A stretch of 64,000 nucleotides of DNA from Musicola paradisiaca NCPPB 2511 (GTDB taxonomy: Bacteria; Pseudomonadota; Gammaproteobacteria; Enterobacterales; Enterobacteriaceae): positions 3,916,189-3,980,188 of the forward strand of contig NZ_CM001857.1 of NCBI RefSeq assembly GCF_000400505.1, written 5' to 3'. The notes beneath the pieces were generated by a model. The model worked only from the letters and a program-made list of their open reading frames with translations, had not been told where the DNA came from and made no database searches. This document shows positions 1-8,639 of the stretch, piece by piece (the first letter of the stretch is position 1; every line of letters begins with the position of its first letter). The position numbers and the translations under genes are program-made.

Positions 1-46
1 TCATCCGAGCCGCTCCGAAGTGCTGCGCAGCTTCCTGGACGACTAA
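1..46 (+). CDS. rpoD: RNA polymerase sigma-70 factor, C-terminal tip only
   Basis: Reading frame 2 encodes the last 14 residues, HPSRSEVLRSFLDD, followed by TAA at 44-46. This matches the conserved end of RpoD, just after the region 4.2 helix-turn-helix that reads -35 elements. The gene starts outside the window. A strong terminator follows within 25 bases and tRNA-Ile2 comes next, which is the rpoD-ileX order known from E. coli. Identification rests on the tail peptide and this synteny. Confidence 0.9.
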   Translation, partial: HPSRSEVLRSFLDD

Positions 47-70
47 TACCGACATTCTTTTGTCTACGAT

Positions 71-98
71 AAAAAACCCCGGCCCGCCGGGGTTTTTT
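71..98 (+). terminator. Rho-independent terminator of rpoD
   Basis: A GC-rich hairpin (CCCCGG, loop, CCGGGG) is flanked by an A-run and followed by a run of six T, 25 bases after the rpoD stop codon. Confidence 0.9.
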
Positions 99-215
99 AT
101 GCTCATAGCATCGCTATTCGGGCAGCAGCCTCTATCTGCGGCTTGATAACCGGGATTCATGAATCAGAACAACGATCTGTACTGCATAGAAAACGAGCAT
201 ATGACCACGCGGCTA

Positions 216-245
216 TAGACCTGACTTTGCCGATTACCCTATAAT
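216..245 (+). promoter_or_regulatory. Probable promoter of the tRNA gene
   Basis: A perfect TATAAT -10 box at 240-245 lies 12 bases before the tRNA and is followed by a GC-rich discriminator, as in stringently controlled stable-RNA promoters. No good -35 box is seen at normal spacing; TAGACC near 216-221 is the best candidate. The rest of 99-239 holds nothing I recognise. Confidence 0.45.
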
Positions 246-257
246 CGGCAGCCATTC

Positions 258-333
258 GGCCCCTTAGCTCAGTGGTTAGAGCAGGCGACTCATAATCGCT
301 TGGTCGTTGGTTCAAACCCAACAGGGGCCACCA
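258..333 (+). tRNA. ileX: tRNA-Ile2 (anticodon CAU, lysidine-modified)
   Basis: The 76-nt gene has an encoded CCA end, a GGCCCCT/AGGGGCC acceptor stem and anticodon CAT at 291-293. The body is nearly identical to E. coli ileX, the minor isoleucine tRNA. Its anticodon C is converted to lysidine by TilS so that it reads AUA. Position next to rpoD agrees. Automatic annotation often calls this tRNA-Met because of the CAU anticodon. Confidence 0.9.
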
Positions 334-360
334 GATTTTAGTTTTAAAATCATATAATTA

Positions 361-387
361 AGCCACCTCTCAGCAGGTGGCTTTTTT
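361..387 (+). terminator. Terminator downstream of tRNA-Ile2
   Basis: An 8-bp stem (AGCCACCT/AGGTGGCT) is followed by six T, 28 bases after the tRNA. Confidence 0.88.
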
Positions 388-465
388 GTATTTGGCGTAG
401 CGCGTCGCACTGGGTTTGGCGGGAAACCAAAGGCGCCCTGCCATCAACACGGTTTATTACCATTA

Positions 466-1527
466 TTACTGCTCAGGTAATAGAAATGCCTTGAACTGCG
501 GGGTCATGACCGCCTCGTAGCCCTTATCAGTCTTGGTGATCAGATATACCGCCATGCTTTGCTGTTCAGCCAGTTTCAATGCCTTTTCCGTCCCCAGCAC
601 CATCAATCCGGTATCCCACCCGTCCGCTTCCAACGCGGTTTTGGCTATCACCGTAGCGGAAACCAATTGATGGGTAATTGGCCTGCCGGTTGCGGGATCA
701 ATAACGTGGGAGTAACGCTTGCCATTTTGTTCAAAATAGTTGCGATAGCTGCCCGCAGTGCTGATCGAATAGCCCTGCAGGTTCACCGACGCCTGAATAG
801 CATTCTCTTTGTCAGTCGGTTTTTGGATCGCCACCCGCCAGGGCAACCCCTGTGCATTTACGCCACGGCTGGAGATCGCCCCGCCCACCGACACCAAATA
901 ATTGGTGATCCCTTTTTGAGTCATCAATTGCGCCAACAGATCCGCGCCATATCCTTCACCCAGCGTGGAGAGATCGACATAGAGATCCGGCAAATCCTTC
1001 TGTATCCACTCGCCTTTCTCATTGCTTATCAATGTCAGATGGTTTAACCCAACCTTCTGACGAGCAGCATCGATCTGCTGCTGGCTAGGAATGGTCGCTG
1101 GTTGCTTTTGCGGGCCGAAACCCCACAAGTTGACCAGCGGCCCTACCGTAATATTCATGGCGTCCCCTGTCGCCCGGCCGATACGTTGCGCGGTCAGAAT
1201 GATATCCGCCATGCCGCCGCTAATCGGTTGCGGATCGCTGCCTTGATAACGGTTAAAACGCGATAACGTGGAATCCTTGCGATAGGTCGAAATCTCATTA
1301 TTGGCCTGTTCCAGCAAGGCATCGATCTCTTGTTGCAGTTGCGGCTGTCCCTCCGGTAATTCACCGCTGATTTTCACACTGTAGAAAGTACCCATGGTTT
1401 TTCCCTCCAGGGTGGTCAACTTACGTGTATTGACTGACGGTTTATCGCCGCCGTCGCTGCCGTTACACGCAGTCAGCAGACCAAGCGCACCGAAAAAAAT
1501 CATGCATTTAAAGGCAGGAAACGCCAT
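466..1527 (-). CDS. apbE: FAD:protein FMN transferase, ApbE-family lipoprotein
   Basis: ApbE transfers FMN from FAD onto a threonine of periplasmic flavoproteins such as RnfG/RnfD or NqrB/NqrC. The 353-residue protein has a lipoprotein signal with lipobox LLTAC near the N-terminus, so it is expected to be anchored facing the periplasm. Family features include ISTYRKDSTLSRFN, the VDLSTLGEGYGAD segment and the C-terminal SHVIDPATGRPI metal/FAD-binding region. I start it at the ATG at 1527 because AAGGAG lies 8 bases upstream; the GTG at 1536 lies inside that ribosome binding site. It stands alone, downstream of the ABC operon on the same strand. Its flavoprotein substrate is not in this window. 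Confidence 0.93.
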   Translation of the reverse strand: MAFPAFKCMIFFGALGLLTACNGSDGGDKPSVNTRKLTTLEGKTMGTFYSVKISGELPEGQPQLQQEIDALLEQANNEISTYRKDSTLSRFNRYQGSDPQPISGGMADIILTAQRIGRATGDAMNITVGPLVNLWGFGPQKQPATIPSQQQIDAARQKVGLNHLTLISNEKGEWIQKDLPDLYVDLSTLGEGYGADLLAQLMTQKGITNYLVSVGGAISSRGVNAQGLPWRVAIQKPTDKENAIQASVNLQGYSISTAGSYRNYFEQNGKRYSHVIDPATGRPITHQLVSATVIAKTALEADGWDTGLMVLGTEKALKLAEQQSMAVYLITKTDKGYEAVMTPQFKAFLLPEQ

Positions 1528-1640
1528 GAAGAACACTCCTTGGATAAAATCAACGTGCTATTGATAGAGCAAGATTGGGCGCTTGAAAAGCAAAGAAACG
1601 ACAAAACCTGTTTAAACGCAATGTCAGATCAGGCGGTAAC

Positions 1641-1665
1641 GCCCGGCGCGATCGTAACGCCGGGC
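1641..1665 (-). terminator. Possible stem-loop at the end of the ABC operon
   Basis: An 8-bp GC-rich inverted repeat (GCCCGGCG/CGCCGGGC) sits 36 bases after the last ABC gene. There is no T-run on the minus strand, so intrinsic termination is doubtful. Confidence 0.4.
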
Positions 1666-1700
1666 AAAAGGGAGGGTAATGTCATCACCCCGATTTCCCA

Positions 1701-2702
1701 TCAAGAGTTGGCAAACGCGGGGATCGGCAGTTCACGCCAGCGGTGGCAGCTCACCACATGGCGCGCCGCCACACTTTCCTGTTCCGGAACCGCCTGCGAG
1801 CAGGCCGGGCCGGCATGAGGGCAACGCTCGGCAAATGCGCATCCCGGCGGCAAACGGGAAAGATCCGGCGGCGATCCGGGGATACACTTCAGTACATCGC
1901 CTTTTTTCAGCCCCCCGCGGGGGCGGCTACCCAGCAGTACCTGCGTGTAAGGATGACGCGGCTGCGTCATGATCTCTTTCAGAGATGCCTCCTCGACAAT
2001 GCGCCCGGCATACATCACCGCCACACGATCGGCAATCTCCACGGCGGCGCCGATATCATGGGTGACAAAGATAATAGCCAGCCCCAACGCCCTCTGTTGT
2101 TCGCGCAGCAGAATCAGAATCTGGATCTGCACCGTGGCATCCAACGCGGTGGTGGGCTCATCCGCCAACAACAGCTCAGGCTGGCACGACAGCGCCAGCG
2201 CGATCATCGCCCGTTGGCGCATTCCTCCCGACATTTCATGAGGATAAGCGTCAAGCCGCTGCTCAGGGCTGGGAATACGCACCTGTCGCAACGCTTCCAG
2301 CGCTCGCTGGCGCGCCGCCTGATAGGAAAGCCCTTCATGGCGGCGTAACCCTTCGATTATCTGCTGGCCGACGCTGTAGACCGGGTCGAAGGCCAGCAGC
2401 GGCTCCTGAAAAATCATGGCCGTTTTCGCACCGCGGAAACGCCGCAATGCGGCGGGAGACATCGTCAGAACATCCTCGCCATCCACATGGATAGCCCCGC
2501 TCATAGCCGTACTCTGCGGCGGATGCAACCGCATCAACGCCCGCAGCGTTACGCTTTTGCCGGAGCCGGATTCCCCAATCAACGCCATCACTTCTCCACG
2601 CCCAACGTCCAACGAAACGCCGTTGACCGCCTCAATCACCTGTCCACCGCGTCGAAAACGGACGTGCAGATTATCAATGCTGACAAAACGCTCATGCGAC
2701 AT
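1701..2702 (-). CDS. Oligopeptide/dipeptide-type ABC transporter ATPase (OppD/DppD-like)
   Basis: First of two ATPases powering a peptide/opine/nickel-family importer. Residues carry Walker A GESGSGKS, Q-loop, signature SGGMRQR and Walker B LLLADEPTT, then the C-terminal oligopeptide/dipeptide domain with the Cys-containing CAFAERCPHAG segment that can hold an iron-sulfur cluster in this family. I start at the ATG at 2702, preceded by GGGAGGT, rather than upstream codons. The gene overlaps the end of the preceding ATPase, implying translational coupling. It is last in the operon of binding protein, two permeases and two ATPases. Substrate cannot be read from the sequence. Confidence 0.92.
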   Translation of the reverse strand: MSHERFVSIDNLHVRFRRGGQVIEAVNGVSLDVGRGEVMALIGESGSGKSVTLRALMRLHPPQSTAMSGAIHVDGEDVLTMSPAALRRFRGAKTAMIFQEPLLAFDPVYSVGQQIIEGLRRHEGLSYQAARQRALEALRQVRIPSPEQRLDAYPHEMSGGMRQRAMIALALSCQPELLLADEPTTALDATVQIQILILLREQQRALGLAIIFVTHDIGAAVEIADRVAVMYAGRIVEEASLKEIMTQPRHPYTQVLLGSRPRGGLKKGDVLKCIPGSPPDLSRLPPGCAFAERCPHAGPACSQAVPEQESVAARHVVSCHRWRELPIPAFANS

Positions 2703-3738
2703 CGACCACCTCCCGAACGTCAATGAAATTGCCGTGATACGGTGAATCGGGCTGAGCCATCAGGCAGGCGCTGTGATGATCGTCGCCGACGCTCAACAGC
2801 CGCGGCTTTTGCTGGGCGCACACCGCTTTCGCCTGCGGGCAGCGGGTATGGAAACGACAACCGGACGGCGGTGCGATCGGGCTAGGCGGATCGCCGGACA
2901 GCGGCGATTCCAGCGTTCGGCTATCCGGATCCATCGACGGCATCGAGCTCAACAGCGCACGGGTATACGGGTGTTTGGCATCGGTAAACAACGCTTCCGC
3001 CGAACCGACCTCCACCACCTCCCCCAGGTACATCACCAGAATGCGATCCGAAAGATAACGCACCACATGCAGATCGTGGCTGATAAACACATAGGTCAGA
3101 TCCAGCGTTCGCTTTAAATCCAGCAGCAGCTGCAACACTTGCGCCTCCACCGACTTGTCCAGCGCCGACACCGCCTCATCAAGAATCACCAACCGCGGCT
3201 TCATCGCCAGCGCCCGAGCAATATTCACGCGCTGCCGCTGGCCGCCGGAAAGCTCATGCGGATAACGGTGGGCAAAACGCGACGGTTCCAGGCCAACATG
3301 CGCCAACAAATAGCGGGCGTATTCGCTGGCTTGTCGACGGGGAATACCGTGCACACGCTGCCCGAACGCGATGCTTTCTTCCATGGTCAGACGCGGATTA
3401 AGGGACGCATAGCTGTCCTGAAAAACCATCTGCACCTGACGACGATAGGACTTCATCGGCAAACGGGCGGATCCAACCGACTGTCCATCAAAAATCAACT
3501 CACCGCTATCTTGTGTCGACAACTGCATCAGCAACCGTGCGGTGGTGGATTTGCCGCACCCCGACTCCCCCACCACCCCCAATGTTTCCCCTTTTCTGAC
3601 CTCGAAACTGACGTGATCCACCGCCTGAACCACGCTGTGCCCGGCGCCTTTGCGCACCTGGAAATGCTTGACCAGATTATCCACTGTCAGCAGTGGCTGA
3701 GCCGGCCCGCCGAGATCCTCATTGATAAATGGCTGCAT
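2692..3738 (-). CDS. Oligopeptide/dipeptide-type ABC transporter ATPase (OppF/DppF-like)
   Basis: Second ATPase of the importer, 348 residues. It has Walker A GESGCGKST, signature SGGQRQRV, Walker B LVILDEAVSALD and the family C-terminal domain with GCRFHTRCPQAKAVC. AAGGAG precedes the ATG, which begins three bases after the permease stop. Walker B reads DEAVSALD rather than the commoner DEPTSALD; the catalytic Glu is kept. In this family the two ATPases form a heterodimer on the cytoplasmic face of the two permeases. Confidence 0.92.
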   Translation of the reverse strand: MQPFINEDLGGPAQPLLTVDNLVKHFQVRKGAGHSVVQAVDHVSFEVRKGETLGVVGESGCGKSTTARLLMQLSTQDSGELIFDGQSVGSARLPMKSYRRQVQMVFQDSYASLNPRLTMEESIAFGQRVHGIPRRQASEYARYLLAHVGLEPSRFAHRYPHELSGGQRQRVNIARALAMKPRLVILDEAVSALDKSVEAQVLQLLLDLKRTLDLTYVFISHDLHVVRYLSDRILVMYLGEVVEVGSAEALFTDAKHPYTRALLSSMPSMDPDSRTLESPLSGDPPSPIAPPSGCRFHTRCPQAKAVCAQQKPRLLSVGDDHHSACLMAQPDSPYHGNFIDVREVVDVA

Positions 3739-3741
3739 CCG

Positions 3742-4632
3742 TTACTCCTTGATAGCCATGGCGGCGCGCAAGCGATCCGCAAGAATGTTGAAGGAAATCG
3801 AGGTAACGAAAATCATCATGCCCGGCAGGGCGGCCACCCAGGGTTGGGTGTAGATGGCGGTACGCAGCGTATTCAGCATCAACCCCCACTCCGGTTCCGG
3901 CGGGCGAACGCCCAGTCCCAGAAACGACAGGCCGGACGCCAAAATCATGCATACCGAAATCAGCCCGGTGGAAAACACAAAAACGGGCCCCAGCACATTG
4001 CCCAGCACCTGGACGCGAATGATGGTAAACGCGCTGGCGCCGGTGGCGCGGGCCGCGTCGATATAATCCATGTGCCGCACTTGCGTCGTCACACTCTCGG
4101 CGATTCGCGTCACCTGCGGCACGAACACCAGCGTCAACGACAATAGCGCGTTGCCAATCCCTGCGCCCATCGCGCCGGACAGCGCGATCGCCAGTAGCAC
4201 CGACGGAAAAGCGTAGAAAATATCTATGGTACGCATGATTAGCGTATTCACACGTCCGCCGGCATAACCGGCGATGATGCCGATGGCTCCACCGATAAAA
4301 AAGGCGAACACGACCGGGACGATCCCCATAAACAGCGACAACCGTGTGCCGAGGATCAGCCGCGACAGCATATCGCGCCCCAACTCGTCGGAGCCGAGGA
4401 CAAAGCCGGGCGCGCCGATCGGCTTGAGACGCATAAACATGGACGTCTGATAGGGATCTTTGACGATCAACCAAGGGCCGAACACCGCCAGCGCCAGCAG
4501 CAAAAGAATCACGCCGCCGACAGCCATACCGGTCGGGTCGCGCAGCAGACGGATCAGTACGCCGGACCAGTAACCGCCGGTCGGCGCCGGCGCGGCGCTG
4601 ACCATCGCCGTTTTTGACGTTGCCGTATCCAC
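3742..4632 (-). CDS. ABC transporter inner-membrane permease, DppC/OppC-like
   Basis: A 296-residue binding-protein-dependent permease with about six membrane segments. It has the C-family layout: a long cytoplasmic N-terminus, then GSDELGRDMLSRLI, which is typical of DppC/OppC, and an EAA-like loop around DAARATGASAFTIIRVQVL. The start is GTG at 4632, with AAAGGAG 10-15 bases upstream. It lies five bases after the partner permease and directly ahead of the ATPases, in the usual Dpp operon order. Confidence 0.92.
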   Translation of the reverse strand: MDTATSKTAMVSAAPAPTGGYWSGVLIRLLRDPTGMAVGGVILLLLALAVFGPWLIVKDPYQTSMFMRLKPIGAPGFVLGSDELGRDMLSRLILGTRLSLFMGIVPVVFAFFIGGAIGIIAGYAGGRVNTLIMRTIDIFYAFPSVLLAIALSGAMGAGIGNALLSLTLVFVPQVTRIAESVTTQVRHMDYIDAARATGASAFTIIRVQVLGNVLGPVFVFSTGLISVCMILASGLSFLGLGVRPPEPEWGLMLNTLRTAIYTQPWVAALPGMMIFVTSISFNILADRLRAAMAIKE

Positions 4633-4637
4633 CCTAG

Positions 4638-5591
4638 TCAGCTCCTTTTAATCCGTGGATCGAGCGCGGTTTGCAGGATATCCACCAGCAGATTGAGCAG
4701 CACAAAAAACAGCGCCAGCACCCAGATAGTGCCCTGCAACAACGGCAAGTCGCGCTGGAAAATGGCGGTATTGAGCAGCAGACCGGTTCCCGGCCAAGAG
4801 AAGACGGTCTCCACCAGAATCGAGCCGCCCATCAAATACCCGACTTGCAGCCCCATCACCGCCAGCGCGGTCGGCGCGGCGTTTTTCATCACATGCAGAA
4901 AAACGCCAAACTCGCTCAGCCCGCGGGCACGTAGACCGATAATGAATTCCTGACTCAGGATATCCGCCACCTGGGAACGGACGGTACGGGCAATAATGCC
5001 GGTGGGGATCACCGACAGCGTAATGGCCGGCAACACCATAAACTGCAGATGCGCCCAGTCCCACGCCCATCCCGGCTCGCCGATCGGGCCGCCGCCGGTG
5101 GCGGGCAACACCGCCAGTTTTACGCAGAACACGATCACCAGCAGCATCCCCAACCAGTAATGCGGCACACTGACGCCGAAGACCGACAGCACCGATGCAA
5201 TGCGATCGATCGCACTGTTGCGAAAGTAACCGGCCACAAAACCAAACAGGCTGCCGAGTAGAAACCCGATGCTGGTCGCCAGCAACGCCAGACGCAGTGA
5301 ATAGGACACGGCGGTCATCACTTCGGAGATCACCGGCCGGCCGGTCGCCACCGACAATCCCAAGTCACCTTGCAGCGCCCGCCACAGCCAGAGCAGAAAC
5401 TGCACCGGCAGCGGTTTGTCAAAACCGTACGCCTGCATCAATGAATGGCGCAACGACTCGGATGCATCCGGCGGCATCACCGATACCAAGGGATCGCCAG
5501 GGGCTATCTGCACCAGCAGAAAACAGATCACCGCCACGCCCAGCATGGTCGGGATCGCCAGCAGTACACGGTAAAACAGGGTAGAAAGCAT
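4638..5591 (-). CDS. ABC transporter inner-membrane permease, DppB/OppB-like
   Basis: A 317-residue permease with the B-family N-terminus (first membrane helix followed by QIAPGDPL) and the EAA-like loop GLRARGLSEFGVFLHVMKNA. A strong AGGAGGGG ribosome binding site precedes the ATG. It would pair with the adjacent DppC-like permease to form the channel. It follows the binding-protein gene by about 46 bases on the same strand. Confidence 0.92.
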   Translation of the reverse strand: MLSTLFYRVLLAIPTMLGVAVICFLLVQIAPGDPLVSVMPPDASESLRHSLMQAYGFDKPLPVQFLLWLWRALQGDLGLSVATGRPVISEVMTAVSYSLRLALLATSIGFLLGSLFGFVAGYFRNSAIDRIASVLSVFGVSVPHYWLGMLLVIVFCVKLAVLPATGGGPIGEPGWAWDWAHLQFMVLPAITLSVIPTGIIARTVRSQVADILSQEFIIGLRARGLSEFGVFLHVMKNAAPTALAVMGLQVGYLMGGSILVETVFSWPGTGLLLNTAIFQRDLPLLQGTIWVLALFFVLLNLLVDILQTALDPRIKRS

Positions 5592-5637
5592 ATCCCCTCC
5601 TTGGGCAGCGCCTGCAACGGCGCCGCCATCAGTGCCG

Positions 5638-7296
5638 TTACTCTTTCTTGCTGACCAGCGCCAGATCGATAAACCAGCTTTGCGGCTGTACCACGCCGGT
5701 TACTGCCGGGGAGATAGCGCGCGGGCCGACGTCATGCGCCACGAACAGGAATGGCGCCTGATCGACAATTGCGGCATGCAGCTCGGCAGCCGCCGCATCC
5801 ATCTCTGCCGGCGTAAAGGCCTGCTTCACCCGAGCGATAAGCCTTTCGGTTTCAGGCGTTGAGAAAAACCCCCAGTTGGTAGCGACCGGCGGAAAGGCCT
5901 TCTCGGTGGCGAAGCGGATCATGCCGAAATAGGGATCGGCGACTGCCGCGCTGACGTTGATAGCGTCAATACCCTTAGACGCAGGATCCTTCGCGCCCAG
6001 CCGCCAATTGGTGAACAGGGTGTTCCATTCAGTGACTTTGATTTCTACATCAAAGAAACAGCTTTTCAGGTTCTGCTGGATGTATTCGTTCATCGGTAGC
6101 GGCTGCATCTGGCCGGAACCAGAGGCAGAAGTCGCCACCGTCACATGCAGCGGTTTGCCGGCGCTGAACCCGGCTTCGCTCATCAGTTTGCGGGCGGCGT
6201 CCGGGTCGTATTTGATCTCGAACGCCGGTTTGCCGTGCCACGGGCTATCGCTTTCATAAACGCCGGTGGCTTCTTTCATATAGCCGCCGAGGTAACTTTT
6301 CAGTTCGCCGCGGTTCAGGCACAGGTTCGCCGCTTTGCGTACCCGGATATCTTTCCACGGCGATCCCGCCAAAAAGGAGAACTGCCACGGCCACAGATGC
6401 GGCTGAGCGTTGGCGTAAATCTGGAATCCCTGCGCCTTGATTTGCTCTACCGCATCCGGTGCGGGCGCTTCAATCCAGTCCACCTGTTTTGAAAGCAACG
6501 CGGCGGTACGGGCGTTGGCTTCCGGTAACGGGATCAGCACCACTTGATCGACGCGGGGAACGCGATCTTTGTTCCAATAATCGGGGTTCTTTTTCAGGAT
6601 CAACTGCTGACGCGGCACCAGTTTCTCCAGCTCAAACGGCCCACTGCCTACCGCATGTGCGGCAAAATCCGTCCACGCCTGTTTGCTGCGCGCTGCGGTA
6701 TCCCCTGCGGAGGCCGGCACCGCATCGAAATAGTTCTGCCAAGCGGTAGGGGATACGATGAACAGGTTGGTTACGTTATACGGCAACAACGCATCCGGTT
6801 CGGAAGTCACCAGCACGACGGTATTGTCATCGATTTTTTCCGCGCTTCGGAGCGTCGGCATCCGCGCCAACGTGTTGCCTATCTGCCCCGGCGCATACTG
6901 CGGGGCATTTTTGTCCAATACCTTGGCGACGTTCCAGACAATCGCGTCGGCATTCACGTCGGTACCGTCATGAAATTTCACGCCTTTACGCAGGGTGAAA
7001 ATCCAGCGGCTCTTATTGGCCGGATCCACGTGCCATTCGGTCGCCAGCCCGGGCACCAACCCACTGGGTTTTTCCCCTTGCGACAGATCCCATTCCACCA
7101 ACGCATCATACAGGGGGATACCGGTGAAACGGTTCCCCTCAAACCCCTGATCGGGCTGGCCGAGCGTCAGCGGAATATCCGCCGCCGTCATCGCGATGCG
7201 CAGTGTGGAAGCCTGAACCAGAGTATTGCCAAGGGCCAGTGCGCCAAAAGCGCCAGCCAACATGAAGTTACGGGAAGAACGTGAATATTTCGGCAT
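5638..7296 (-). CDS. Periplasmic substrate-binding protein, family 5 (Opp/Dpp/Nik type)
   Basis: This 552-residue protein delivers the substrate of the ABC importer. The N-terminus MPKYSRSSRNFMLAG with a hydrophobic stretch ending NTLVQAS is a secretion signal. The mature part shows the SBP family 5 pattern, including SRWIFTLRKGVKFHDGT near residue 95. The frame stays open far upstream, but the ATG at 7296 has AGGGA seven to eight bases before it and gives the normal start. First gene of the operon. Ligand class (peptide, opine, nickel or sugar acid) cannot be assigned from the sequence alone. Confidence 0.9.
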   Translation of the reverse strand: MPKYSRSSRNFMLAGAFGALALGNTLVQASTLRIAMTAADIPLTLGQPDQGFEGNRFTGIPLYDALVEWDLSQGEKPSGLVPGLATEWHVDPANKSRWIFTLRKGVKFHDGTDVNADAIVWNVAKVLDKNAPQYAPGQIGNTLARMPTLRSAEKIDDNTVVLVTSEPDALLPYNVTNLFIVSPTAWQNYFDAVPASAGDTAARSKQAWTDFAAHAVGSGPFELEKLVPRQQLILKKNPDYWNKDRVPRVDQVVLIPLPEANARTAALLSKQVDWIEAPAPDAVEQIKAQGFQIYANAQPHLWPWQFSFLAGSPWKDIRVRKAANLCLNRGELKSYLGGYMKEATGVYESDSPWHGKPAFEIKYDPDAARKLMSEAGFSAGKPLHVTVATSASGSGQMQPLPMNEYIQQNLKSCFFDVEIKVTEWNTLFTNWRLGAKDPASKGIDAINVSAAVADPYFGMIRFATEKAFPPVATNWGFFSTPETERLIARVKQAFTPAEMDAAAAELHAAIVDQAPFLFVAHDVGPRAISPAVTGVVQPQSWFIDLALVSKKE

Positions 7297-7735
7297 TGCA
7301 GTTTCCCTGTTGAAAATGGCTGCGGGTTGATACCCGTCGTTAGCGCCGTCGATCACAGCGAGACGCTGTTCATATCCAATAAGGCGTACAGCAAAATGCG
7401 TACCAGCAGCCCGTCGAGCAGGGGACGTCCAGCAAGGGAAATAACGAAGAAAAATCGTATAATATTGATTTATATAAAATATATAATTCCATGCGTTGGT
7501 GACATCAATCGGATGATGGCCTCGCCGCCGACAGGATAAAGCAAGATCCCCCTGCACTATGCCGGTGAAATTTATGCACTCTTGAATAATTTCCCTGCGA
7601 TGCGTACACGGCATAGCGCCGACGCACGCTAACGTGCTGAATAACAGGGCGCATTGGTATAACACGAGAGAAATACAGCCGCCGACACCTTATCGGAACA
7701 GAAAGGATTATCGGAAAAGAAAGGAAATGATGAAT
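7297..7735. other. Intergenic region upstream of the ABC operon
   Basis: No convincing gene. An AT-rich patch around 7455-7490 could hold the operon promoter, reading leftwards. The only long open frame is the upstream extension of the binding-protein frame, and it lacks a ribosome binding site. Confidence 0.5.
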
Positions 7736-7869
7736 AGGGTATATCCCCGACAGACTTCAGGTTGCAGGTGTGTTGGCTTTCCTCGCTCACCCCAGTCACC
7801 GGCTTGAGTACGCTCCTGGGGATTCGCTGCGTTGCCGCCTTCCTGCAACGCGAATGGTGTAGAGTATCT
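7736..7869. repeat. Imperfect palindromic intergenic repeat element
   Basis: The ends mirror each other: GTTGCAGG near 7761 pairs with CCTGCAAC near 7842, the flanks also match partly, and a nested CCCCAG/CTGGGG hairpin lies inside. The wording (TTGCAGG, CTCACCCCAGTCAC, CTCCTGGGGATTC, CCTTCCTGCAA) is one I recognise as a dispersed intergenic repeat in Yersinia, Serratia and Pectobacteriaceae. It may be related to the Yersinia palindromic (YPAL) family; the family name is from memory. It carries no open frame of its own. Confidence 0.65.
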
Positions 7870-7936
7870 ATAACCGTTATTGGTTGCGAAAACGCCCCGC
7901 CATCTTCAAAAGCATTGCGGGGCGCGGGTGGAGAAA

Positions 7937-8410
7937 TTACTGAGGCGCTTTTGGCGGCATCGGTTCATTCATGTGTTTTTCGAAATTATCGTTAAACACT
8001 TTTTTCTGTTCCGCCGTCAGCACATTATACATTTTGTTCTGGATTTCCAGACGCTGCAGCAAACGGGCTTTTTTGTTTTCCGTCATCTTATCCACCAGAC
8101 CTTGGGCTTTGGCCGAATCAAAGCTGTCGGAGGCAATCAGGCTATGAAACGCTCGGCGTTCTTCAACGGAGGGGCGTTCCCCTTTACGTGCATTCTGCAC
8201 GATATCGCGCATTTTCTGTTTCTGTTCTTCCGTCAGATTCAACCCACGGAACATCATATCCTGTTCCATGCCTTTTCCAGCGTGTTCACCGCGATGGTGC
8301 TGCATCATCGGCGCTGACGAATCCATAGCGGTATTTCCCTGCGCATAGACAACGCCTGTGGCACCCAGGGCTAAAGCAGAGGCAAACATAACCGCAGTTA
8401 ATTTAGACAT
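7937..8410 (-). CDS. spy: Spy/CpxP-family periplasmic chaperone
   Basis: A 157-residue protein with an N-terminal secretion signal ending in GVVYAQ and two family-defining LTxxQ motifs (LTEEQKQKMRD about residue 60, LTAEQKKVFND about residue 130). Spy-type proteins are ATP-independent periplasmic chaperones induced by CpxAR/BaeSR envelope stress. The helical, charged, Met-rich make-up fits. I chose the ATG at 8410 because GAGGAAAG lies just upstream; the GTG at 8425 falls within that site. A Spy-versus-CpxP assignment is by overall look; there is no cpxRA beside it. Confidence 0.85.
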   Translation of the reverse strand: MSKLTAVMFASALALGATGVVYAQGNTAMDSSAPMMQHHRGEHAGKGMEQDMMFRGLNLTEEQKQKMRDIVQNARKGERPSVEERRAFHSLIASDSFDSAKAQGLVDKMTENKKARLLQRLEIQNKMYNVLTAEQKKVFNDNFEKHMNEPMPPKAPQ

Positions 8411-8590
8411 AATTTCTTTCCTCACGTTATGGCTTTATTGGCTGACAGGTTATATCAACCGTTGCAATGCAGTATACGTGGGCAAATTTCAGGTAGTGCG
8501 AGTAAGGGTAAAATTATGAAAGGGTATTATTCATAATTAACGGAATTGTGGAGAAAGAGGAAATATTCTGTAAGGGTAAACATTGAGACT

Positions 8591-8618
8591 ATAAAAAACG
8601 GGCTGTCGCCAGCCCGTT
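8591..8618 (-). terminator. Terminator of the pectin lyase gene
   Basis: On the minus strand AACGGGCT/AGCCCGTT forms a stem followed by a T-run, about 20 bases beyond the stop codon. Confidence 0.9.
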
Positions 8619-8639
8619 AGCCCTTAATCAACGATCTAA

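Noticed and set aside
258..333. Initiator or elongator tRNA-Met
   Set aside because: Body matches tRNA-Ile2 (ileX), whose CAU anticodon is lysidine-modified.
3139..4146. 335-codon frame opposite the ABC genes
   Set aside because: Antisense shadow; product is a His/Arg/Gln-rich string with no family features.
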